A stretch of 64,000 nucleotides of DNA from Geomonas paludis. Its GTDB lineage: Bacteria > Desulfobacterota > Desulfuromonadia > Geobacterales > Geobacteraceae. The stretch is taken from the NCBI RefSeq assembly GCF_014193585.1, contig NZ_BLXY01000001.1:863033-927032 (forward strand), read 5' to 3'. Of this stretch, positions 1-8,700 are shown piece by piece. A program made the position numbers and the translations under genes. Under the pieces are notes generated by a model. The model saw only the letters and a program-made list of their open reading frames with translations, ran no database searches and was not told the DNA's origin. The stretch's first letter is position 1, and every line of letters starts with the position of its first letter.

Positions 1-3000
1 CTGAGCGGTGTCGTCAAAAACCCTGGCGGGGCCGGCATTCAGAATGTTTACGTTCAGATACAAGACAATACCAGCGGTGTGTCAGCCGGTTCCGCCTGTA
101 CGGATGCCAACGGCAATTATTCTGTCGCTTTGGCTAGTGGGACGTATAGAGTCAATCTCTATGGGGGATCATACACTTACTACGGGAACTGTGGAACTAC
201 GACAAATGTGCCGACGCCGAAATATTTCGAGGGATACGGCATAGCGCAGAACCTGGCGATCTCAGGCAATACCACCCAGAACATAACGATTCCCATTGTG
301 ACGATGAGCGGGAAGACCACTGACAGCAACGGCGTTGCGGTCGGCAATGTGACAGTAGATCAGCCGGGACGATCGGTAGCACAAAGTGTTGGCTCTTACT
401 ATGTGTCTAACGCTTATAGCTACTCACCCGTCAAATCGGATGCTTCAGGCAACTACAGCATGGTCCTCATTGCCGGATCGGGATACTCTGAAACCATCAT
501 CCCCCCCACTGGCAGCGGCTTTGCGCAGACAGTTGTCAATAACTTGAATGTTACAAAGAGTGTGCTCCAAAACATCATCCTTTCCATGCCAGACACCAGT
601 GCCCCCATCATCATCTCTGGCCCGACTGTGTCATCATACAGCGATACCACTGCCACCATCGAATGGCAAACCAACGAGCCTGCTAAAGGCGCGTTGGTGT
701 ACGGCACCAGCAACCCGCCGACGGGTACTACTATTCCGGAATCGGCATTCACAGCAACCCACTCTCAGTCGCTCACCGGCTTGAGCGCCAACACCACCTA
801 CTACGTCAAGGTGACCGCCAGCGATGCCGCGAACAACGGCCCGGCCACAAGCTCGATCGTCAGTTTTACCACCAAGCCGACAGCGGACAAAACACCGCCG
901 GAGATCCTCACGGGTCCGACTATTAGCAGTATCACCGATACATCGGCGGTGGTGGAATGGACGACTAACGAACCCTCCACCGGTTCGGTCGCGTATGGCC
1001 TCTCTAGTACACCCAACCTGACTGTAGCCGACGCTACCCTTGCCACCAGTCATCGCGTAACACTGACGGGCCTCACGGCGGAGACGGTCTACTACTTGAA
1101 AGTTGCTGCGACCGATGCTTCCAATAACGGTCCCACATCCTCGTCTGTCATCTCGTTCCCGACTGTTGCCGCGCCGGACACCACCGCTCCGGTGATCATC
1201 GAAGGCCCCATGGCGATCAATGTCAGCGATTCTGGCGCCACCATAGTATGGAAGACCGATGAGCCTTCAACCAGCGGTGTCTCTTGGAATGACGGCACCG
1301 TTTATGGCGTTCTCTCAGACAACAGCCTGGCCACGAACCACTCCATGACGATCACCGGACTTGCCGCTACCAAAACTTACAGCTATACCGTGTCATCTAA
1401 GGATGCCTTCAATAACGGGCCGACCCTGAGCACTGCCAAAACCTTCACCACGTCGGCCGCGCCCGACACCAAGCCGCCGATCTTTACCCAGGCGCCGATC
1501 GTAAAGAACACCACCCACCAATCGGCTGTGCTTTACTGGGAGACCGACGAGCCGTCAAGTACCACCATACAGTACGGCACTACGCAATCATTCGGCACAG
1601 CAGACGCCAAGGCACAACTGCTTACCACGCACAACCGCCCGCTGACCGGCCTGCTGCCCGGCACTACCTACTACTTCCGCGTGCAGGCGACCGATTCCAC
1701 TGGCAACACAGCCACCGGCCAGATCTATACCTTCACCACGGACGTGAACCCTGATACCAAGGCGCCGGTCATTACTGAAGAAGCCAGCATCGTCTACTCA
1801 ACTGACACCGCTGCAACCGTTGCCTTCAGCACTGACAAGCCGTGCGACACGGTGGTGAATTATGGAGCCAACGGCACCACCGGCAACCAGAAATCGAACA
1901 GCGAGAAGGTCAACGACCATCAGATTACCCTGACCAACCTGACCCCCAACACCTCCTACAACGTCCAGGTTTCCTGCACAGACATGTCAGGCAACACGGT
2001 AGTGGCTTCGGCCGGCAAACCGTCCACCTATATGGCGATGAATTATTCCTTCATCTTAAGCGACGCCCTGGTCGGTGCTTCGGGCAAAGGTTTCGTGACG
2101 CCGTCACTCCCCGACATAACGCCGCCGCTGATCACGGATACTCCCCGGGCAACTGTGACAACCACCACTATGGCCCGTATTCACTGGCTGACCGACGAGA
2201 TAGCGGACTCACAGGTTTTTTACGGCCTTTCGGGGCAGAGCCTGTCAAGCTTCGCCGGCAACATTACCAAGTCCGCCGGTCATTCTGTGGCGCTGACCAA
2301 CCTGTCACCTAATACCACCTACGACTTCAAGGTGCAGTCGACCGACCCGTCGAACAACACGACCACCTCCGCGGTCTACACCTTCACTACCGCCGCATTG
2401 GCCGACACCACCCCCCCGGTGATTTCCGCAGTATCGGCCAGGGGGACTACTTCCAGCCAGATCAACGTCAGTTGGGCAAGCGACGAACAATCGTCGACGG
2501 TCCTTAAATACGGCACCACCCCCTTCACGCTTACTGCCCAGATAGCCATCGCCGGTTCGAGAACCAGCCATTCTGCTGCTCTATACAATCTGGTGCCGGG
2601 TACAACATATTACGTAGCGCCCGTGTCGACTGACAGCTCTGGCAACACAACCCAAGGGGATATCCAATCGGTAACACTGGCCGGGGCGGCGCCCGCTAGC
2701 TATACGGTCACCGCCTCTGCAGGGACGGGCGGTAGTGTCACCCCGGTCAGCCAGGCAGTCTACAGCGGCTACCAACTCGCTCTGGCCGTGACACCGGCTC
2801 AAGGCTACATGGTCAATTCGATCACCGGTTGCGGAGGGACGTTGATCGGCAGCGTGTACACCACTGCGGCAATTACCAGCAACTGCACCGTCTCGGCCTC
2901 ATTCAAGATCGACCCGAACTTTACCGGGACCATACTGACCACTACCGCATATCCGCCTGCAGGCACTTATGCCGGCGGCACCCTGATGGTGAAGCTGAAG

Positions 3001-3903
3001 GCCAACACCCCCTCCGCCGCCATCTACTACACCACCGACGGCAGCACTCCCTCCACGTCATCCGCGGTCTACAGCACCGCGATTGCTGTGGTCGGAACCA
3101 AGACGATCAAGTTCTTCGCAAAGGATGGCACAACGCTGGAAACTGCCAAAAGCGCCATCTACACCGTTAACGCCACCGGGCAGCCCGCAGCGAGCTTTAG
3201 CGGCCTGAAACCGGGCTCCAGTTTCACTGTGTACCGTTCAGAGGGAGGCAAAGCGCCCACGTCGATCTACAGCGGACCCCAGACGAGCTTTGCCGACAGT
3301 GGTTCGCTGAAGCCCAATACCATCTATACCTATACGGTTGCTTCCGACCAGGAGGGGGCCACGGAGCTGATCAGCGTCAAGACGCCACTCTATAACGGCT
3401 GGAACATCATTGCAGTGCCTTACAACACGACCGGAGTCCCCCCGACAAGCTTCTTCGCCACCCCGGTCAGCTCCATCTATGAGTGGATCCCCACCGGCGC
3501 CACCGCAGAGAGCAGTACTACGCAGCTGGGCTCCTACAAAACGGTGACAGCGCTTACCCCTGGCCTGGGATATTTCGCCAAGGCGTCCGGCAGCAGCACC
3601 CTGCTGACCTACAACGGCGCAGCCGTCCCCGCCAGCGTGACTGTGACCCTGAAGCCGGGCTGGACGATGATCGCCAATCCCAATGTCGCCAACAAAACCA
3701 ACATCGGAACCACCTGGCTCGTGGATGGAAACCCTCTCTCCGACGCCATCAACACCAACAAGATTGGTGGCAGCATCTACTGGTGGAACGGTACGACCTA
3801 CGACTCCTGGACCATCTTGGGCAACAACCCGCAAGTGGAACCCTGGAAAGGTTACTGGATCATCAACCTGGAATCCGTCAACCACACCCTGACCATTCAG
3901 TAA
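1..3903 (+). CDS. Giant secreted fibronectin type III repeat protein (5' partial)
   Basis: The frame is already open at base 1, so the start lies upstream; 1300 codons are visible. In order: two carboxypeptidase-regulatory-like repeats ending in DANGNY and DASGNY motifs; seven fibronectin-III units (about residues 195-890) of the purple-acid-phosphatase type with a recurring W-x-T-(N/D)-EP...YG core; an InlB-type bacterial repeat with a Cys pair; a chitobiase/hexosaminidase C-terminal-like module around YYTTDGSTPS; and a C-terminal part beginning GWNIIAVPYN and ending in an aromatic-rich domain. This is a cell-surface or secreted adhesin-like or polysaccharide-binding protein by architecture; the actual ligand is unknown. 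It is followed after one base by the next gene, so it probably heads or belongs to the exosortase operon. Its own C-terminus (LTIQ) has no membrane helix or basic tail, so it is not an evident sortase substrate. G+C is visibly lower than in the rest of the window. Confidence 0.9.
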   Translation: MSGVVKNPGGAGIQNVYVQIQDNTSGVSAGSACTDANGNYSVALASGTYRVNLYGGSYTYYGNCGTTTNVPTPKYFEGYGIAQNLAISGNTTQNITIPIVTMSGKTTDSNGVAVGNVTVDQPGRSVAQSVGSYYVSNAYSYSPVKSDASGNYSMVLIAGSGYSETIIPPTGSGFAQTVVNNLNVTKSVLQNIILSMPDTSAPIIISGPTVSSYSDTTATIEWQTNEPAKGALVYGTSNPPTGTTIPESAFTATHSQSLTGLSANTTYYVKVTASDAANNGPATSSIVSFTTKPTADKTPPEILTGPTISSITDTSAVVEWTTNEPSTGSVAYGLSSTPNLTVADATLATSHRVTLTGLTAETVYYLKVAATDASNNGPTSSSVISFPTVAAPDTTAPVIIEGPMAINVSDSGATIVWKTDEPSTSGVSWNDGTVYGVLSDNSLATNHSMTITGLAATKTYSYTVSSKDAFNNGPTLSTAKTFTTSAAPDTKPPIFTQAPIVKNTTHQSAVLYWETDEPSSTTIQYGTTQSFGTADAKAQLLTTHNRPLTGLLPGTTYYFRVQATDSTGNTATGQIYTFTTDVNPDTKAPVITEEASIVYSTDTAATVAFSTDKPCDTVVNYGANGTTGNQKSNSEKVNDHQITLTNLTPNTSYNVQVSCTDMSGNTVVASAGKPSTYMAMNYSFILSDALVGASGKGFVTPSLPDITPPLITDTPRATVTTTTMARIHWLTDEIADSQVFYGLSGQSLSSFAGNITKSAGHSVALTNLSPNTTYDFKVQSTDPSNNTTTSAVYTFTTAALADTTPPVISAVSARGTTSSQINVSWASDEQSSTVLKYGTTPFTLTAQIAIAGSRTSHSAALYNLVPGTTYYVAPVSTDSSGNTTQGDIQSVTLAGAAPASYTVTASAGTGGSVTPVSQAVYSGYQLALAVTPAQGYMVNSITGCGGTLIGSVYTTAAITSNCTVSASFKIDPNFTGTILTTTAYPPAGTYAGGTLMVKLKANTPSAAIYYTTDGSTPSTSSAVYSTAIAVVGTKTIKFFAKDGTTLETAKSAIYTVNATGQPAASFSGLKPGSSFTVYRSEGGKAPTSIYSGPQTSFADSGSLKPNTIYTYTVASDQEGATELISVKTPLYNGWNIIAVPYNTTGVPPTSFFATPVSSIYEWIPTGATAESSTTQLGSYKTVTALTPGLGYFAKASGSSTLLTYNGAAVPASVTVTLKPGWTMIANPNVANKTNIGTTWLVDGNPLSDAINTNKIGGSIYWWNGTTYDSWTILGNNPQVEPWKGYWIINLESVNHTLTIQ

Positions 3904-3904
3904 G

Positions 3905-4423
3905 ATGAGGCCGAATATCTTAAGACAGTTCGCAGTGATAGTTGCAACCTTGTGTCTTACCAGTGTGGCGGCCATGGGTTTCGAACCCATGACCGCCACC
4001 ATCAGGGTCTCGAGCGGCTCCCTCTACGACTACGTGGTCATTGGAGAACACCCCAAGGCAGATAACGGTTTCGACAACGCCTATGACACGATCCACCCCG
4101 GGAACCTGAATGCGGACATGGGCGAGCCGTACATCAGCACCGTCATTCCGCAGCCGAAATGGAAGCCTGCCATGAGGGAACTGAAGGGGGATGTTCGCTC
4201 CCCAGCCAAAAACCAGCAGTGGCAATTGGTAATCAGTTCCAGCTTGGCCAAAGGGACGCCGCTTACGCTGGAACTCCAGGCTGAAGGTAGCTCATTGCCC
4301 CCGGCGCTGAAGCTGATATTGATTGATAAAAAGAACATCGACCTGAGGCAAGGGGAGTATGTCTTCCCTGCACCGGGGCCGGGCAAAACAACGACATTTT
4401 TCATTACCGCTGAACAACCATAG
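3905..4423 (+). CDS. Secreted hypothetical protein, exosortase locus
   Basis: A 172-residue protein with a clear Sec signal peptide (MRPNILRQ then a hydrophobic stretch to about residue 23). The mature part is predicted to be all-beta. It contains a NGFDNAYD motif and later VFPAPGPG, which recall a motif (xxGFDxxxDxPxPP) seen in some secreted anchoring domains; that resemblance is by eye only. The start lies two bases after the stop of the fibronectin-III gene and has no strong ribosome-binding site, which suggests translational coupling. The gene lies 13 bases before the small sorting-signal protein, so all four genes look like one operon. Function unknown; a partner or cargo of the neighbouring surface protein is an inference. 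Confidence 0.75.
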   Translation: MRPNILRQFAVIVATLCLTSVAAMGFEPMTATIRVSSGSLYDYVVIGEHPKADNGFDNAYDTIHPGNLNADMGEPYISTVIPQPKWKPAMRELKGDVRSPAKNQQWQLVISSSLAKGTPLTLELQAEGSSLPPALKLILIDKKNIDLRQGEYVFPAPGPGKTTTFFITAEQP

Positions 4424-4436
4424 TAAGGAGCCAACT

Positions 4437-4631
4437 ATGAAACGAGATCTCCACCAAATCGCGGAAAAACTACTTCTGGCAGCCATCGCCCTAGGCAGCC
4501 TTTGCACGGCAAGCTGGGCCGGCCCTCCCCCTCCGCCGAGCATCCCCTCGACTCCAGTAGGCAATGCCGAGATGAGTGCCGTAACCATGGTCGCGGTTGC
4601 CGCATACGGGTTCTGGAAGATGCGCAAGTAA
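4437..4631 (+). CDS. Small exported protein with exosortase-type C-terminal sorting signal
   Basis: A 64-residue protein starting at an ATG seven bases after a good ribosome-binding site (TAAGGAG at 4424). Residues 1-28 form a Sec signal peptide ending in ASWA. A proline-rich spacer follows (residues 30-40), then VGNAEMSA, a short hydrophobic helix (about 47-60) and the basic tail WKMRK. This tripartite end (short motif, transmembrane helix, basic cluster) is the hallmark of exosortase/archaeosortase substrates. The motif is not the classical PEP motif, and only loosely recalls the IPTLxxWG class. The exosortase-family gene starts two bases after its stop codon, so this is probably the dedicated substrate. 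Almost nothing is left between the two signals, so the mature product would be a peptide of about 15 residues. Confidence 0.75.
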   Translation: MKRDLHQIAEKLLLAAIALGSLCTASWAGPPPPPSIPSTPVGNAEMSAVTMVAVAAYGFWKMRK

Positions 4632-4633
4632 CC

Positions 4634-5647
4634 ATGCCTTTGTTGCGTAATTCCGATAACCAAGCCCTGCAGCCTGGCTCCGTCTTTGCCGTCCTGTTCA
4701 TGTTTTGCGTTATCTCTGTGACGGCTTTGATGGCGTCCATCCCTGTTTCCTGCCAGATCGCATGTCGTGACGTAACCATCCTGGTCACAAAGGCGGTTGG
4801 TACAGTGCTGGGGGTGGCTATGACCAGTAACGCCGACATTCTCACAGTAAACGGCTTTGCCATGCGGATCATCAACCAGTGCACCGCAGTCGACTATATG
4901 GCAATTTTGGCTACGGCGATTCTCCTCTATACCCGCCACAGCCTCTCTTACCGGTTGCTCGGTCTTGCCATCGCAGTGCCAGCGGTAGTATTGGCCAACG
5001 CCTTACGTTTGCTCATATCCGGCGTCGTAGGCTCCTTCTCAAGGCCCGCCTTTGATTTCGCCCACGACTATCTCTGGGTGATCGGCTTCGCCCTTATCGT
5101 TTTTGCCATCTGGACCCTGTGGGTCAATGGCCGCTTCTTCGTCTCCAAGTCGGCAGCACGGCGCGTTGGACTAACTGTCGCGGGGTCCTTAAGCGCCTAT
5201 GGACTGATGTTGTTTTCTCAAGATGTCTACGGGGACTTAATGGCACAGGCAAGTTCGGTTTTTTACAGACTGATAAGCCATGACCCTTTGGCTTCGATTG
5301 TCTGGGATGGCGATATGATGGTTTACCGCAGTGCCGGGGCAAGTATCGTCCTGGAAAACATGTTGGAGCAGGTGAATGTTGCCTTGTACGTCGGCTTGAT
5401 GGTGCCGCTGCAGAAAAAGGGCGATTGGGAGATGCTGGGGATGACCATCATCGGGCTTGTTTGCGTCATGTTGATGAACGTTATTTTTGTAGCCTTGGGG
5501 TGTCGTTTTGCTGTTGCCTCAGGAGTAGGTGCTCTTCTCAATTTTGAAGGCATAGGAAGTGTAGTTCATTTGTCACTGCCCATGACCATGTACTGGATAT
5601 TGATGAGTGGAAGAAGAGAAGCCGCCCCGCGATTAAATACGGAGTGA
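4634..5647 (+). CDS. Exosortase/archaeosortase family transpeptidase
   Basis: A 337-residue polytopic membrane protein. The catalytic pattern of the exosortase family is visible: Cys83 in NQCTAVDY, Arg125 in ANALRLL and His144 in FDFAHDY, each at the edge of a predicted membrane helix. In the family these residues cleave a C-terminal sorting signal and transfer the protein to another molecule at the cell surface. After the core (to about residue 165) there is an extra C-terminal region of about 170 residues with further hydrophobic segments and no motif I can name, so the protein is longer than minimal exosortases. The start ATG at 4634 was chosen because it sits two bases after the small substrate gene; an in-frame opening further upstream overlaps that gene and is unlikely. 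It is the last gene before a strong terminator. Confidence 0.85.
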   Translation: MPLLRNSDNQALQPGSVFAVLFMFCVISVTALMASIPVSCQIACRDVTILVTKAVGTVLGVAMTSNADILTVNGFAMRIINQCTAVDYMAILATAILLYTRHSLSYRLLGLAIAVPAVVLANALRLLISGVVGSFSRPAFDFAHDYLWVIGFALIVFAIWTLWVNGRFFVSKSAARRVGLTVAGSLSAYGLMLFSQDVYGDLMAQASSVFYRLISHDPLASIVWDGDMMVYRSAGASIVLENMLEQVNVALYVGLMVPLQKKGDWEMLGMTIIGLVCVMLMNVIFVALGCRFAVASGVGALLNFEGIGSVVHLSLPMTMYWILMSGRREAAPRLNTE

Positions 5648-5683
5648 CCACGTAGTCACGCTGTTGGCGCCCAGGGCTCAGCA

Positions 5684-5727
5684 TTGAAAATCCTCGTGTC
5701 GGCGGTTCTATTCCGTCTCTGGTACCA
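5684..5727 (+). tRNA. tRNA-Phe-like 3' half, degenerate (possible attachment-site relic)
   Basis: The bases resemble the 3' half of a tRNA-Phe: an anticodon loop TTGAAAA (anticodon GAA), a T arm with stem GGCGG/CCGTC, and an acceptor end finishing in ACCA. The 5' half is missing: the sequence upstream does not pair to form an acceptor or D arm. The anticodon stem is broken, the T loop has T where a purine is expected (TTCTATT), and the acceptor strand is one base short. It is not a functional tRNA. Such 3' halves are typical core sites left by integrases at the edge of integrated elements, and this one lies exactly at the boundary of the lower-G+C exosortase locus. Confidence 0.5.
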
Positions 5728-5739
5728 CTGGAAAGCAAA

Positions 5740-5769
5740 GGGGCCAGCTAGAATTAGCTGGCCCCTTTT
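5740..5769 (+). terminator. Rho-independent terminator, probably bidirectional
   Basis: An 11-bp perfect stem (GGGGCCAGCTA / TAGCTGGCCCC) with a GAAT loop is followed by TTTTGTTTTT. It ends the exosortase operon on the plus strand and lies just beyond the stop of the convergent subtilase gene, which it could also serve. Confidence 0.85.
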
Positions 5770-5789
5770 GTTTTTCCCCTTCCGCAACG

Positions 5790-8700
5790 TCACTTGAATC
5801 TGAGGCTCTCCACGACGACCTTCCCGCTTTTCACCGCCAGTTTCCCGAGTATCCCCGTCGTCTCCCTGTTGCTGTAGTACTGGCAGTCGAACCCGCCCCG
5901 CAACTTCACGGTTATGTCGCGATCGAAGCTGAGATCGCCGGGGAAGTCGTAGGCCTGTAGCAGGATCGAGCCGTCGCCGGGCGCCTGTGCATAGGCGCCT
6001 TGCGGATCGTCAAAGGATGCCGGGGGGAGCGAGACGGTGGTGACCCTGGCCCGTTGATTCATGCAGGCCAGGACGGTTACGCTGCTCGGGGCCGCGGTGG
6101 AACTGCCATATGCGTTGGAAGCGGTGAGCGAGGGGAGGTACGTGCCGGCTGCAGTGTACACGTGCGCGGGATGCTGCTTGGTGCTGCCGGTACCGTCGCC
6201 GAAATCCCAGGCCCAGTCGGAGGCCGCGCCGGCGGTGGTGTCGGTGAACTGCACGGCAAAAGGTGCATAGCCGATCAACTGGTTGAGGGTGAAGCCTGCA
6301 CTCAGGTTGGTCACCGAAACCGTTAGCTCCCGCTCGCTGCTCACCCGCCCCAGGGCGTCGCTTACCCGTACCGTGAAGGTGAAGGTGCCGGAGGCGGTGG
6401 GGGTGCCGTTCAATTCTCCGGTGACGGGGTCAAGGCTGAGCCCCTGCGGCAGGGCCCCGGCCGTGAGGGACCAGTTGAAGGGCGCAACACCGGTGGCGGC
6501 TATCGGATACCGGTAAGGGATCAGCATCAGCCCGGGGGGGAGTTGCGACGAGATGACGCTGAGCGGCGCGATCCCATATTCGATGGTCAGTATGTCGTAG
6601 TCGCTGCCGTTCCCGCTTAAGCCGGTGGCAAAGATCTGGCCCGAGGGGCCCAGCGCCACTGCGAGCGCCACGTCGCCGGTTTGCATCGGGGACGCGTAGT
6701 CGAGCGGGCCGCCGGAGTCGCTGGTGCGGTTCCAGAGCAGTTGACCTTCGGGAGAATAGCAGAGGATGTTGAAGTCGGAACCATGGCCGTTCGTGAACCC
6801 GGCGACGTAGGCCCTGCCGCTGCTGTCGACGGCTATGTCATAGCCGTTGGGGGTGCCCATGCCGTCGTAATCGGCGCTCCAGAGCATGTTGCCATCAGTG
6901 TCGTACTTCCTGGTCACCTGCATCCCGATGCGGTGGCCGGAGACGTAGGGGTTGCCGGCGGGGTCAAGGGCTAGACCTTCCCACTGGTCCTGCAGCGTCC
7001 CGTTGTCTTCCGTCTTGACCCACAAGAGCTGTCCTGCCGCATCGTATTTCATCAGCAGGAAGTTGTAGTCGTAATCGGGGTGCCCGCCTTCGCTGCCTGC
7101 CACGTAAACATTGCCGGAGTCGTCGACGGCGACCGCACGGGCGCTGCCATCGATCGGGCTGGCGTAGACCCGGTGCCACAACTCGTCTCCGGCCGGGGAC
7201 AGTTTTGCCGTCATGACCTGGTTCTTGAAGTTTTCCGTATCGAGGGTGTTGCCGGCGATGTAAATGGCGCCGTCGGCGCCGACGGCGATGTCATCGGCAT
7301 ACGCATAAGTGGCCACTCTGTAGGCCTTTTCCCACAGCAGTTCACCGTCGCGGCTGATTTTCAGCACCAGGTAGTAGCTGTCATCGAGGCTGCCGGAGAT
7401 GAAGGCCTCGCCGGCGGCATTCACTGCCACTGCCGAGCCGAAATCCCTGCCCGGGCTGTCGTAGCGGTAGGACCAGACCTCGTTACCAGTCGGGTCGTAC
7501 TTGACCAGCAGAATCGACTCATTGGCAAGGTCGTACATGGTGCTGAGCACGTAGGAGTTCCCCTCGGCGTCGGCGGCAACGGCGTCGCCGGCATCATCTA
7601 CGGAGGTTCCCTTTACCGCGGCCCAGCGCTCCACGACCGGCGAGTTTTGTACGTGCAGGTTCACAACACGCATGACCGCTTGCCCCAGTGCCACGCGTAC
7701 CGGCCAGATGCCGCTCACCGTCGGGACTCCCGATATTTCCCCCGTCGCGGGGTCCAGGGTGAGACCGGGCGGCAGGGCGCCTTCGGCCACGGACCACTGC
7801 AGCGACCCGGTAATGCCGGTAGCCTTCAACCGCTGACGGTAGGGGAGACCGACGTTGGCGGCGGGCACGAAGTGGACGATGGACGGCGTGGGCAGCAAGA
7901 CCTGTTCGCTTCCCGCCGGCGAGGTGAACATGAGCTGCTCCGGGTTCCTCACCGGGGTCCAGGACGCTGAGAATATCCCGTCGCCGGCAACGGTGTCGGG
8001 GGCGATGCCGTCGTCGTGCAAGGTGATGCTTTCGCCGCCGGAGGTGGTGACGGTGACGTCGCCCAAGGGCGATCCGCAGGAAATGCTGAGGGCCGATATG
8101 ACCGTCGGCACGCCGGGAGTAAGCGTGGCTGGGAGTTGCTGCACGGCGAACAGCCTCTGGTCCGAGCAGGTGAGCGACCCGTAAGCGCTGAGCCGTTTTC
8201 CCGTCAGTGTGTTCCATTGCGCGGCAGGAATGGTATCGCCGCCGGTGAGGATCAGGTTGCGCAGTGTGCTGGCGTTGCGGGAGGGATCCGCCGCCTTGGC
8301 GAGTGCCACCACGCCGGTGACGTGGGGGGCGGCCATCGAGGTCCCGGAGAGTTCGCCGTATCCGCCGGCGAAGCCCCACTCGTTGACGGCGGGGAGGGTG
8401 CTGACGATGTTGGCGCCCGGTGCGAGCAGGTCGACGCTTTTTTTGCCGTAGTTGGAAAAATAGGCGACCTCGTCCATGCTGTCGCTGGCACCAACGGAGA
8501 TTATGTCGGCTGAGGGGTAGGCGGAGGGGTAGAACGGGATCCTGTCGCTGTCCTGCGTGTAGTTGCCTGCGGAAGCGACGAAGAGGGTGCCGGCCTGGTT
8601 GTCGATGGCGTCGAGGAGCGCCTGTGAGTAGTCGCCACCGCCCCAACTGTTGTTGGAGGCGATCACCGGTACGCCGCGCTCCTTCATCTGCCTGATGTAC

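Noticed and set aside
3660-3903. C-terminal sorting signal on the fibronectin-III protein
   Set aside because: It ends in HTLTIQ with no hydrophobic helix or basic tail.
5684-5727. Intact tRNA-Phe gene
   Set aside because: The 5' half is absent, the anticodon stem does not pair and the acceptor strand is one base short. Kept only as a relic.
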